DNA of 64,000 nt. It comes from JBKBKN01 sp046294625 (GTDB lineage: Bacteria > Bacteroidota > Bacteroidia > M30B66). A program made the position numbers and the translations under genes. The notes beneath the pieces are model-generated. The model saw only the letters and a program-made list of their open reading frames with translations, was not told the DNA's origin and ran no database searches. The stretch is from contig JBKBKN010000015.1 in the NCBI GenBank assembly GCA_046294625.1, forward strand, positions 1-64,000, in the 5' to 3' direction. Of the stretch, positions 8,455 through 16,000 are shown piece after piece. Each line of letters starts with the position of its first letter. Positions within the stretch are counted from its first letter, which is position 1.

Positions 8455-9547
8455 CAAAGGACGCGTATTGGTCGCCATGAGCGGTGGTGTGGATAGTTCT
8501 GTGGCGGCAATGCTGCTGCAGGAGCAGGGCTATGAAGTGATTGGTATCACTATGAAAACGTGGGATTATAATATTTCTGGCGGTGGAAAAAAGGAAACTG
8601 GATGCTGCAGTCTCGACTCTATTAACGATGCTCGAATTTTAGCCGTTCAGAAAGGTTTTCCGCACTTAATCCTTGATATCAGAGATGAGTTTGGCGACTA
8701 TATTATCGACAATTTTGTAGATGAGTACCTAGCCGGTCGCACGCCCAATCCCTGCGTGTTGTGTAATACACATATCAAATGGGAAGCTTTACTGCGCCGA
8801 GCCAATCAGTTAGAGTGTCAATATATTGCCACAGGTCATTATGCGCAAGTGCGCGTGGAAAAAGGCCGATATGTAGTTTCCAAGGGCCTAGATGAGCACA
8901 AAGACCAATCCTATGTGTTGTGGGGCTTAAGCCAAAAGAATCTGGCCAGAACACTTTTCCCGCTTGGTGGCTTTCGGAAGTCAGAAATCAGGGAAATGGC
9001 TAAACAATATGGTTTTGAAGAGTTGGCCAACAAGAGTGAGAGTTATGAAATATGTTTCATACCCGATAATGACTATCGTGCATTTCTGAAACACCGTGTC
9101 GATGGACTAGAAGAACGTGTAGATGGTGGCTCATTTGTAGATAGTTCGGGAAAATTTTTAGGCAAGCACAAGGGCTATCCATTTTACACCGTAGGGCAGC
9201 GCAAGGGACTGGAAGTGGCTTTTGGTCAACCGATGTTTGTACTGGAGATTAAGCCGGAGACCAATACGGTTGTTTTAGGCACCAAGGAAGAATTGAGCAA
9301 GCAAAAAATAATTGTTCGCGGAGTGAATTTGATTAAGTATGAAAGTTTGCCCGAGGATTTTTCGGCGCTCACCAAAATACGCTACAAAGACAAGGGTACG
9401 ATGAGCCATCTCAATCAACTTCCCGATGCTGAAATCTTTGTTGATTTTTTTGAACCGGTGAGTGGTGTTGCGCCCGGACAAAGTGCCGTATTTTATGAAG
9501 GCAATGACCTCATTGGAGGTGGCTTTATCAAACAGGCAATTATATGA
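8447..9547 (+). CDS. mnmA: tRNA-specific 2-thiouridylase MnmA
   Basis: 366 residues, full length. It makes the s2U34 modification on Lys, Glu and Gln tRNAs using ATP and a sulfur relay. The ATP-binding PP-loop SGGVDSS is at 12-18, the nucleophile Cys103 in NPCVLCN and the persulfide-carrying Cys203 in SYEICFIPDN. TGHYAQ and GQRKGL, typical of the family, are present. It overlaps the MORN-repeat gene by 8 bases and the following lipoprotein gene by 4 bases (ATGA), so translation is likely coupled along the operon. Confidence 0.97.
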   Translation: MSSKGRVLVAMSGGVDSSVAAMLLQEQGYEVIGITMKTWDYNISGGGKKETGCCSLDSINDARILAVQKGFPHLILDIRDEFGDYIIDNFVDEYLAGRTPNPCVLCNTHIKWEALLRRANQLECQYIATGHYAQVRVEKGRYVVSKGLDEHKDQSYVLWGLSQKNLARTLFPLGGFRKSEIREMAKQYGFEELANKSESYEICFIPDNDYRAFLKHRVDGLEERVDGGSFVDSSGKFLGKHKGYPFYTVGQRKGLEVAFGQPMFVLEIKPETNTVVLGTKEELSKQKIIVRGVNLIKYESLPEDFSALTKIRYKDKGTMSHLNQLPDAEIFVDFFEPVSGVAPGQSAVFYEGNDLIGGGFIKQAII

Positions 9548-10248
9548 TTAGAAATACAATAATTTTAACTCTTGCGGCAATTTTACTTTTGTTCGCGAGT
9601 TGCAAAAAGGATAGTTCCTTAGAGCCAGGGCCTTGGTATGAGAACTATTTTCCGCTTGAGCAGGGAACTTTCATTACTTATAATTGTGATTCCCTGGTTT
9701 ACAATGATTTCACAAATCAAGTAGATACCTTTCGCTTTCTCATCAAGCAATATTATGAGTCTGTGTTCTTAGACAATGCCGGAAGAGAAGCAATGCGTCT
9801 GGAGCGATGGAAAAAAGAGCACCCCGACAGTGCATGGTTCTTAAAAGATGTTTGGTTTGTGGTGAAAACCAAAGATAGGGTAGAAAAGGTGGAGGAAGAT
9901 GTGCGTATTGTAAAAATGGTCTTCCCTGTGCGAGATAATAAGGAGTGGGATGCCAATGCGTTAAACTTTCTCCCAGCGCGGACTTATACTTACGACAACA
10001 TTCATCAGCCCTTTAATGTGCTTCAATCAGATTTTGATAGCACCGTCACAGTGGTTAATACCGACCCGGTAAATTTGGTCAATGAATTCAGAAATACGGA
10101 AGTGTATGCGATCAATAGAGGTTTGATTTACAGAAATTTTGTGGATGTGCGTTTACGAACCGACACACTCTTGTCTATTCCCTGGTTTCAGCGCATCAGA
10201 AGTGGAGTAGTGTTTACTATGCGTGCGCAGGAGTTTGGCGTGCAATAA
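9544..10248 (+). CDS. lipoprotein of unknown function
   Basis: 234 residues with a lipoprotein signal (hydrophobic run ILTLAAILLLFASC; lipid-modified Cys at about residue 20, followed by KKD). The mature part is beta-rich, with no recognised domain; a segment around FPLEQGTFITYNCDS resembles small Bacteroidota envelope lipoproteins. It overlaps mnmA by 4 bases (ATGA) and is the last gene of the operon. It ends 2 bases from the convergent TPR gene, and no terminator is seen between them. Confidence 0.75.
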   Translation: MIRNTIILTLAAILLLFASCKKDSSLEPGPWYENYFPLEQGTFITYNCDSLVYNDFTNQVDTFRFLIKQYYESVFLDNAGREAMRLERWKKEHPDSAWFLKDVWFVVKTKDRVEKVEEDVRIVKMVFPVRDNKEWDANALNFLPARTYTYDNIHQPFNVLQSDFDSTVTVVNTDPVNLVNEFRNTEVYAINRGLIYRNFVDVRLRTDTLLSIPWFQRIRSGVVFTMRAQEFGVQ

Positions 10249-10250
10249 GT

Positions 10251-11717
10251 TTATTTACAGAGTTGTAGTCTTGATTTTGCTTTGGCGTCCAAGCTGTTTT
10301 TGTAAGGATGATTTTTTTCTTGCAGAACTTTATTGAAAAAGGTTTTTGCCTGCTCTTTATCTCTCCTCATCAAATGGATTTCTCCGGAATAAAACAATGC
10401 CGAAGCTGCAAAATAGTCCCACTCATTGTCTTTATGACTGACCGATAGCTGGTAATGTTTTAGGGCTTCGTCCAGTTTATTGAGAAGGTGCATGATTCGA
10501 CCTAAGCGATAGTAGTATTCATACATTAAATCTTTTGCAGGTTCTAATTCTCTTATTTTATGGAGCGCTTCCTCGTATTGTCCCGAATCAAATAGCAATC
10601 TTACTCGTAGAAGTGCAACATTGGGAGTTTGAAGTCGATCGGCTTCTGCCAAGGCCATTTTGTCTTCATCGGTTTCGGCTTTTCCTTCGTTTCTCACCAG
10701 AGTCATGGTGTTTTGATAGCCCTTCATATCATTTTGCAATAATTGACTCCAGGCTATCTTTTGGTAAGCAGCTTTCACATAGGTGCTTCCTTTGAAACAG
10801 TTAAGGTAACGATTAAAGTAGGTTTCGGCATTTTTCTCTGCACGATAAAGCGCAAGCTCACCTCTTAGAAAATGGAGATAGCAAAAGTTTCCCACTTGCC
10901 GACTCGGTTGATTGAGAAAATGCGCTATTTTCTCCAAGTTTCTTTCTTTAGCAGCAATTGAAGCACCACAAAACTGAATTAATGGTCCTTTGATTTTCAA
11001 TTTATCAATTTTTTCATACCACGCTTGATAATTGGGGATTTCGCCCGAAAGATTGAGTGTGATAAAAGCTTGGAAAAAGACGATTTCGGTCAGCAGAAAA
11101 TGATAAGGGGAGTCTGATTTCAGTTGATTTTCGAGTTTTTGCAAATCCTGAAGACCATCTTTTACAGTTCCTTGGAATCCGAAGAGTTCAGAAATCCAGT
11201 GATAGTTTTCCGGTATGGCCCCGGAGAAGGCCTTTAGCAAACCATTCACTTTTAAATTCAAATAAAAATCTGGGAAAAGTGTATTGTTTTTTTCAATGTT
11301 AGAAAGTGCTTTTCTCAGTTCCATCACAGCTTTGAATCGATCATTGAACTTGATTCTCAGCATGGCCCACTGTAGGTTAATTTCAGCAATGCTGTAAAGG
11401 TAAAATGGTGAAGTGTGGTCAGCTTTTTCAATCTCTTTTAGTCGCTCCACTTTAAGCTTACTCAGTTTCTCATACAGTTGCCGGTCTTCGGTAACAAATA
11501 TTTTAAGGAAGTCATTCAGATTGGCTGTTAAATGCCGCAGCGCATTATTGGCAACCGATTTTCGGCGGAGTTTTTCATCTGCTTCATCGAAGTTCAGATG
11601 CAAAACATCTACATATATTTCAGTTATTTCCTTGTTTATATAAAATGCTTCTTTGGCCTGTGCAAAACCATTCAGTACGCAAAAGAAACAAAACGAAAAA
11701 GGGATGCTTTGGAGCAT
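10251..11717 (-). CDS. secreted TPR-type helical repeat protein
   Basis: About 488 residues from the ATG at 11717. The C-terminal half carries TPR-like helix pairs (VRLLFDSGQYEEALHKIREL; YYRLGRIMHLLNKLDEALKHY; LFYSGEIHLMRRDKEQAKTF) and the rest is helical. The N-terminus has a hydrophobic segment ending NGFAQA, as in a signal peptide, so the protein is probably periplasmic. The start is uncertain: from 11717 the signal peptide lacks basic residues, while an in-frame TTG at 11735 or ATG at 11789 would add HKTK, but these overlap the upstream gene. The 11717 ATG lies inside a terminator hairpin. Function unknown. Confidence 0.75.
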   Translation of the reverse strand: MLQSIPFSFCFFCVLNGFAQAKEAFYINKEITEIYVDVLHLNFDEADEKLRRKSVANNALRHLTANLNDFLKIFVTEDRQLYEKLSKLKVERLKEIEKADHTSPFYLYSIAEINLQWAMLRIKFNDRFKAVMELRKALSNIEKNNTLFPDFYLNLKVNGLLKAFSGAIPENYHWISELFGFQGTVKDGLQDLQKLENQLKSDSPYHFLLTEIVFFQAFITLNLSGEIPNYQAWYEKIDKLKIKGPLIQFCGASIAAKERNLEKIAHFLNQPSRQVGNFCYLHFLRGELALYRAEKNAETYFNRYLNCFKGSTYVKAAYQKIAWSQLLQNDMKGYQNTMTLVRNEGKAETDEDKMALAEADRLQTPNVALLRVRLLFDSGQYEEALHKIRELEPAKDLMYEYYYRLGRIMHLLNKLDEALKHYQLSVSHKDNEWDYFAASALFYSGEIHLMRRDKEQAKTFFNKVLQEKNHPYKNSLDAKAKSRLQLCK

Positions 11718-11720
11718 CCC
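11696..11720 (-). terminator. intrinsic terminator that contains the start codon of the next gene
   Basis: On the minus strand GGGATGCT-CCAA-AGCATCCC forms a perfect 8-bp stem followed by TTTTT. It lies directly after the zinc-ribbon gene (stop at 11728). The ATG in its left arm is the best ATG of the downstream TPR gene. Confidence 0.65.
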
Positions 11721-11727
11721 TTTAGTC

Positions 11728-12498
11728 TTATGCAAGCTCTTGTGGAATTTCCGGATCAACAAGAATTCTTCCGCAATATTCACAAACAATGATTTTCTTT
11801 CTCAATCGAATGTCCATTTGCCTTTGTGGAGGTATTTGGTTGAAACAGCCGCCACAGGCATCACGCTCGATGCTTACAACAGCTAATCCATTCGCTGAAT
11901 TTTCTCTAATTTTTTTGTAAGCCACAAGCAATCTGTCTTCAATTTTCGAAGCAGCTGTTTTTGATTCTTCCATGAGCTGTTGCTCTTCCTTTTGAGTTTC
12001 AGAAATGATATCGTTTAGTTCACCTTTTTTGATGTCAAGGTCTTTTTTACGTTCTTCCAAAACAGTTTCGAAATGCGAAATTTGTTGTTTTTTAGCATCA
12101 ATTTGAGCGGTAAACTCGCGAATTCGCTTGTTAGAAAGTTCGATATCAAGCGTCTGATATTCAATTTCTTTGTTCAAAGAATCGTATTCACGATTGTTGC
12201 GTACGTTGTTTTGCTGCTCTTCGTATTTTTTAATTAATGCCTGAGATTCTTTGATCGCATTTTTTCTGTCAGCAATACTGTGCTCGAGTTCAAGCACTTC
12301 ATTGTTCAGGTTAGAAATACGGGTTTCTAAACCAATCAATTCATCTTCAAGATCCTGAACCTCAAGCGGCAACTCACCTCTCACAATTTTAATTTTATCA
12401 ATCTTCGTGTCAATGGACTGAAGTTTATACAGTGCTTTTAGTTTTTCTTCAACTGTAACTTCCGATTTTGCTGTGTCGGCTGCGAGATTTATGCTCAT
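11728..12498 (-). CDS. coiled-coil protein with C4 zinc ribbon (CT398/zf-RING_7 type)
   Basis: 256 residues. Residues about 15-195 are a long heptad-rich coiled coil (charged Glu/Lys/Gln-rich, with NNREYDSLNKEIE in the middle). The C-terminus is a zinc ribbon with two CxxC pairs (CGGCFNQIPP and CEYCGRILV). This architecture is widespread in bacteria and proposed to bind nucleic acid or secretion components, but its role is not established. It follows the Nif3-like gene with no gap (TAA then ATG), a pairing common in Bacteroidota, and is terminated by the hairpin at 11696-11720. Confidence 0.88.
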   Translation of the reverse strand: MSINLAADTAKSEVTVEEKLKALYKLQSIDTKIDKIKIVRGELPLEVQDLEDELIGLETRISNLNNEVLELEHSIADRKNAIKESQALIKKYEEQQNNVRNNREYDSLNKEIEYQTLDIELSNKRIREFTAQIDAKKQQISHFETVLEERKKDLDIKKGELNDIISETQKEEQQLMEESKTAASKIEDRLLVAYKKIRENSANGLAVVSIERDACGGCFNQIPPQRQMDIRLRKKIIVCEYCGRILVDPEIPQELA

Positions 12499-13593
12499 TT
12501 AAAAATATTTTACAGGGTTAGTGTTCGTTTCCGATAAAACGAGTGCAAAGGTAGGAAATTTTTGTTGCAAGTAATCAAATAATAATTCACTCGTAAATTG
12601 CTCACTTTCAAAGTGTCCGATATCTGCTATCATGATTTTAGCATCCGCATCGAAAAATTGATGGTATTTATAGTCGGCAGTGATAAAAACATCTGCTTGC
12701 TGTTTGATAGCATCATGGAGCAAAAAGCTGCCCGATCCTCCACATAAGGCAACGGTTTTTATGGCTTCCTTAATGGGTTTTGTGTGGCGTATTATATTTA
12801 GGTTGAATTGTTTCTTTAGCAAATTAAAAAAGTTTGTCCAGGACATTTCTGCTTCCAATTCTCCAATCATTCCCGCGCCCACAAACTGATGTATATTGTT
12901 CAATGAATGCAGATCGTAGGCTACTTCTTCGTAAGGATGAGCATTAAACAATGCGCGCAATACCTGTTGTTCCTTCCATTTTGGATATATAACTTCAATC
13001 TTCTGCTCCGCTTCTCGATGAATTTCTCCCTTTTTACCAATGAATGGATTGCTCGATTCATTTCCCCTAAATGTGCCGATTCCAGATACATTGAAACTAC
13101 ATGCATCGTAATTACCGATGTGTCCTGCTCCTGCACTAAACAAGGCATGACGAACATTTTCGGCGTGGGCTTCGGGTGCAAAAGTGCAGAGTTTCATCAG
13201 CAATCCTGACTTGGGGGCTAAAACTTTGATATTTTTTAAATCAAGCTTTTCTGCCATCTTTTTATTTACGCCTTCCATCGCATGATCCAAATTGGTATGT
13301 ATGGCATAAATAGCGATGTCATTCTTGATCGCTTTGATGATGGTTCGTTCCACATAGTTTTTACCGGTAATTTTTTTCAAACCGCTGAAGACTATAGGAT
13401 GATGGGCAATCACAAGGTTGCAGCCTTTTTGAATGGCTTCTTCTATAACTTCTTCGGTAGAGTCAAGGCAAATGATAGCTCCTTTGCATTCCCACTTACT
13501 TTGCCCTGTAAGGAGTCCTGTATTATCGTAGCTTTCTTGAAGAATAGGCGGTGCAAGTAATTCAAGTTCGTTTATGATTTCAGCTATTAGCAT
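12499..13593 (-). CDS. Nif3-like dinuclear metal-centre protein (GTP cyclohydrolase I type 2 family)
   Basis: About 364 residues, the usual length for the long bacterial form: an N-terminal half and C-terminal half forming the metal site, with a PII-like domain inserted (about 130-235). Metal ligands are visible as AHHPIVF, IYAIHTNLDH (N-terminal) and ITADYKYHQF, IADIGHFESEQF (C-terminal). The biochemical role of the family is unsettled. Start chosen at MLIAEIINELE (13593), where homology to the family begins; the ATG at 13638 would add 15 residues of weak content. Directly followed by the zinc-ribbon gene. Confidence 0.9.
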   Translation of the reverse strand: MLIAEIINELELLAPPILQESYDNTGLLTGQSKWECKGAIICLDSTEEVIEEAIQKGCNLVIAHHPIVFSGLKKITGKNYVERTIIKAIKNDIAIYAIHTNLDHAMEGVNKKMAEKLDLKNIKVLAPKSGLLMKLCTFAPEAHAENVRHALFSAGAGHIGNYDACSFNVSGIGTFRGNESSNPFIGKKGEIHREAEQKIEVIYPKWKEQQVLRALFNAHPYEEVAYDLHSLNNIHQFVGAGMIGELEAEMSWTNFFNLLKKQFNLNIIRHTKPIKEAIKTVALCGGSGSFLLHDAIKQQADVFITADYKYHQFFDADAKIMIADIGHFESEQFTSELLFDYLQQKFPTFALVLSETNTNPVKYF

Positions 13594-13714
13594 CTTCGTG
13601 TTTTTATGAATGATTTCAACCAACAAGTTTACAAACATTCATCAACAAGCATGATCCTTTTTGCTATGTTTTGCGCTGCAGTGTACCGCTTTTTGTTTTT
13701 GCAATGCAAGTCAA

Positions 13715-14416
13715 TTATTTCAAAGCGTTTTTCAGTAGTTGGTTCAATTGCGGATAAGCAACATATCCACGAGTGAGAATGCTTGCTTTTTGATTTTGAA
13801 CTAAAACGATTGCCGGAAAACCATTTATGCCAAGTTGTCGTGCGCGCTCAAAATCTTGAAATGCCATAGCATCGTTGGCAGGATTATTGAAAAATATACT
13901 GAATTCATCGAAGTTTATTCCCATATTTTCTATCATGCTACGATAGCTTTCAGCTTCATTGAGATCTTTTCCTTTATAAAATTTAGCTGACTGTACATGA
14001 TGTGCAAAATCAACTGCCGATTCAGGTTTTACAGATTTTACATAGCACAAAGCTTTTGCCGGGGGTATTGAATTTTGAATTAATTGATCGGTTTTAAGTT
14101 GCTCTTTATACGTTGCGCCAACCTTCAATCCGGTAGTATTTTCTAAACCGGGAATGGCATTGAGAATGTAGTTTGCAAAATCTCCATAAGGCCCTATTCG
14201 CTCTCCTATGATTAACCCACCTGACACGATTTCAAAATCAAACTCTTGGCTGTATTCATTCTTGATTTTTTGCATCACCGGCGAAAAGCCGTAGCACCAA
14301 CCACACAGTGCATCAAATACGTAAATTAATTTAGGTTTAGTCGCTACATCATGTTGTGACTGACTTTGAAAATTAAGAGAAAATACCATAGTGATGATTA
14401 ATGCTATTTGAAACAT
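13715..14416 (-). CDS. DsbA-family thioredoxin-fold protein, probably periplasmic
   Basis: 233 residues. The N-terminus is a signal-peptide-like segment (about 1-20), followed by a DsbA/FrnE-like thioredoxin fold: active site CGWCYG at about 38-43 in FDALCGWCYGFSP, an inserted helical domain, and the cis-proline loop GFPAIVL. The CGWC site is more typical of FrnE-like oxidoreductases than of classical DsbA (CPHC). The role is disulfide formation or isomerisation in the envelope, or polyketide-type oxidoreduction in the cytoplasm if the signal is not used. It is followed on the same strand, upstream in transcription, by the DUF3817 gene 30 bases away. Confidence 0.8.
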   Translation of the reverse strand: MFQIALIITMVFSLNFQSQSQHDVATKPKLIYVFDALCGWCYGFSPVMQKIKNEYSQEFDFEIVSGGLIIGERIGPYGDFANYILNAIPGLENTTGLKVGATYKEQLKTDQLIQNSIPPAKALCYVKSVKPESAVDFAHHVQSAKFYKGKDLNEAESYRSMIENMGINFDEFSIFFNNPANDAMAFQDFERARQLGINGFPAIVLVQNQKASILTRGYVAYPQLNQLLKNALK

Positions 14417-14446
14417 GGCTTATAAACAGTTGAAAGATGGTAAGGT

Positions 14447-14725
14447 TTAGCGAAGCACACGCTCCAGAAAGAAGGTGCCGAATGGAATGAGCGAGAGCAC
14501 AAAACAAATGAAGGCTTTCAAAAAACTAATTTTTGATTTGAAGAAACAGTAGGCGATAATAGCCATGAACCATACAAATAATACCCCATGAAGCATACCT
14601 GTATAACTTACCGCCTTGGGCATATCATAAAAATATTTCATGGGCATAGCAATAAACAATAAGAGCAGGTAGGAGACGCCTTCGATGTGTCCGCTAATAA
14701 TGAGATGTTTAATGTCCTTGTTCAT
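14447..14725 (-). CDS. DUF3817 small integral membrane protein
   Basis: 92 residues with three hydrophobic helices and the DUF3817 pattern: HIEGVSYLLLL at the first helix, MPMKYFYDMP in the loop, TGMLHGVLFV at the second helix and PFGTFFLE near the C-terminus. The function of the family is unknown; it is a common small inner-membrane protein in Bacteroidota and Actinobacteria. It precedes the DsbA-like gene and lies just after the terminator of the cold-shock gene. Confidence 0.85.
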   Translation of the reverse strand: MNKDIKHLIISGHIEGVSYLLLLFIAMPMKYFYDMPKAVSYTGMLHGVLFVWFMAIIAYCFFKSKISFLKAFICFVLSLIPFGTFFLERVLR

Positions 14726-14740
14726 ATTTTGCGAAGCGAA

Positions 14741-14773
14741 TAAAAATAAAAATCCCGGAAATTTCCGGGATTT
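14741..14773 (-). terminator. intrinsic terminator of the cold-shock gene
   Basis: A perfect 24-bp palindrome (14750-14773, arms AAATCCCGGAAA and TTTCCGGGATTT) is followed on the minus strand by a T-rich run. It lies 25 bases after the cspA-type stop codon. Confidence 0.8.
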
Positions 14774-14797
14774 AGCATACTTTAATAATGATGTATA

Positions 14798-14992
14798 TCA
14801 ATCGATTTTTTTCACATTAAAAGCATTGATGCCTCTTTTGCCTTCTCTAACGTCAAAAGAAACACGATCAGCTTCACGCACTTGGTCTACTAATCCAGTT
14901 ACGTGAATGAAGATTTCTTCATTGCTTGCATCGTCTTTAATAAATCCAAAGCCTTTTGCATTGTTGAAGAATTTAATAGTTCCGGTTTTCAT
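14798..14992 (-). CDS. cold-shock domain protein (CspA family)
   Basis: 64 residues, a single cold-shock domain with RNP1 KGFGFI (about 13-18) and RNP2 IFIHVT (about 27-32) preceded by MKTGTIKFFN. These proteins bind single-stranded RNA/DNA and act as RNA chaperones in the cytoplasm. Several Csp paralogues per genome are usual, so cold induction cannot be assumed. It has its own terminator and a -7 element, and is divergent from the rhodopsin gene with 244 bases between the starts. Confidence 0.95.
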   Translation of the reverse strand: MKTGTIKFFNNAKGFGFIKDDASNEEIFIHVTGLVDQVREADRVSFDVREGKRGINAFNVKKID

Positions 14993-15022
14993 TGGTAATA
15001 AAATTAAAAATTAATAATGCGT

Positions 15023-15030
15023 CAAAGATA
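15023..15030 (-). promoter_or_regulatory. Bacteroidota -7 element for the cold-shock gene
   Basis: The minus strand reads TATCTTTG, a match to TAnnTTTG, 30 bases before the cold-shock start codon. The -33 element is not clear. Confidence 0.45.
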
Positions 15031-15130
15031 GACTTTTCAAAATTCTTTTTACCAGAATTCAAAAAAATTAATGTGATTTTATTGTAAGTGGCGTAAGATT
15101 AAGTAAGGATTAAAAAATTAGATAAAAGCA

Positions 15131-15160
15131 CTTGTCAATCCAACATATCACGTTGTTTTG
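15131..15160 (+). promoter_or_regulatory. candidate promoter of the rhodopsin gene
   Basis: CTTG at 15131-15134, then 18 bases, then TTGTTTTG at 15153-15160. Both elements differ by one base from the Bacteroidota consensus TTTG and TAnnTTTG, with the correct spacing. It would start transcription near 15166 and leave a leader of about 70 bases. The -7 element lies inside the left arm of an inverted repeat. Confidence 0.4.
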
Positions 15161-15205
15161 TTTAATAAAAACATCAGAAGATTAAACAAAAATAAACAGC
15201 GTGAT
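15147..15205. repeat. imperfect inverted repeat over the rhodopsin promoter
   Basis: Left arm 15147-15166 (ATCACG, then T-rich, then GTTTAAT) and right arm 15181-15205 (ATTAAAC, then A-rich, then CGTGAT) are inverted with a five-base length difference and a 14-base spacer. The two ends (ATCACG/CGTGAT) and the inner 7 bp match perfectly. It could be an operator for a dimeric regulator or a leader hairpin. Confidence 0.5.
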
Positions 15206-15236
15206 GTTAATCATGTGAACTTAAAATCAATTCACC

Positions 15237-15998
15237 ATGAACAATTTAACATTACTTGACATCGTGAGAATTCCGGTAGATGATCCGGTGGCTTTCACAT
15301 TTTTTACTGGCTACATGGCCATGTTTGCAGCGGCGGTATTTTTCTTTTTTGAAAGAAGTAGAGTGGACGGAAAGTGGAAGACGTCTCTACTTGTTTCAGG
15401 ATTGATTACAGGCATTGCAGCTGTTCATTATTATTACATGAGGGATTATTACAACGCAACAGGTGAGAATCCCACAGCATTACGCTACATCGACTGGACA
15501 TTAACTGTGCCATTGATGTGTGTTGAATTTTATTTATTAACTAAACCAGCCGGAGCTAAAATTGGTTTGTTGTGGAAATTAATCGCAGCATCAGTATTGA
15601 TGCTTGTTGCCGGTTACATCGGAGAAGCATTCACTGATGGATCGACAGGACACTCAGTGATTTGGGGTGTGATCTCAACTGTTGGGTATGCTTACATTCT
15701 TTATACTGCTTGGGTTGGTGAAGTTAAGCAATTAGCCGACAAATCCGGTAATCCAACAGTTGTGAAAGGTATTCGCACCCTTGCATGGTTTGTCTTGGTT
15801 GGCTGGGCAATTTATCCGATTGGGTACATGTGTATGCCGGGAGGTTGGTTAAATACTGGTTTAGGTTGGCAATCAAGCAATGTAGATTTGTTCTACAATA
15901 TTGCTGATGCCGTAAATAAAATCGGATTTGGATTGGTGGTTTACAGTATTGCCATTTCAAATTCAAAAGTTTATGATTCACAAGCACAGGCTGCTTAA
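15237..15998 (+). CDS. proton-pumping microbial rhodopsin (proteorhodopsin/xanthorhodopsin-like)
   Basis: 253 residues, seven transmembrane helices. Helix C reads RYIDWTLTVPLMCVEFY: D86 (proton acceptor), T90 and E97 (proton donor) form the DTE motif of outward proton pumps. H64 matches the conserved proteorhodopsin histidine (H75) that pairs with the acceptor. M94 is at the spectral-tuning position (105 in proteorhodopsin), where Met or Leu gives green absorption. Retinal would bind K228 in NIADAVNKIGFG, with D224 as second counter-ion. In helix E, WGVIST places G144 at the position that is Trp138 in bacteriorhodopsin and Gly156 in xanthorhodopsin, the opening through which an antenna carotenoid contacts retinal. 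No signal peptide is obvious. The NTF2-like gene starts 2 bases downstream; no retinal-synthesis gene (blh, crt) is in the window. Confidence 0.96.
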   Translation: MNNLTLLDIVRIPVDDPVAFTFFTGYMAMFAAAVFFFFERSRVDGKWKTSLLVSGLITGIAAVHYYYMRDYYNATGENPTALRYIDWTLTVPLMCVEFYLLTKPAGAKIGLLWKLIAASVLMLVAGYIGEAFTDGSTGHSVIWGVISTVGYAYILYTAWVGEVKQLADKSGNPTVVKGIRTLAWFVLVGWAIYPIGYMCMPGGWLNTGLGWQSSNVDLFYNIADAVNKIGFGLVVYSIAISNSKVYDSQAQAA

Positions 15999-16000
15999 TT

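Noticed and set aside
15237..15998. Sodium or chloride pump (NDQ or NTQ motif)
   Set aside because: The motif is D-T-E, which is that of proton pumps.
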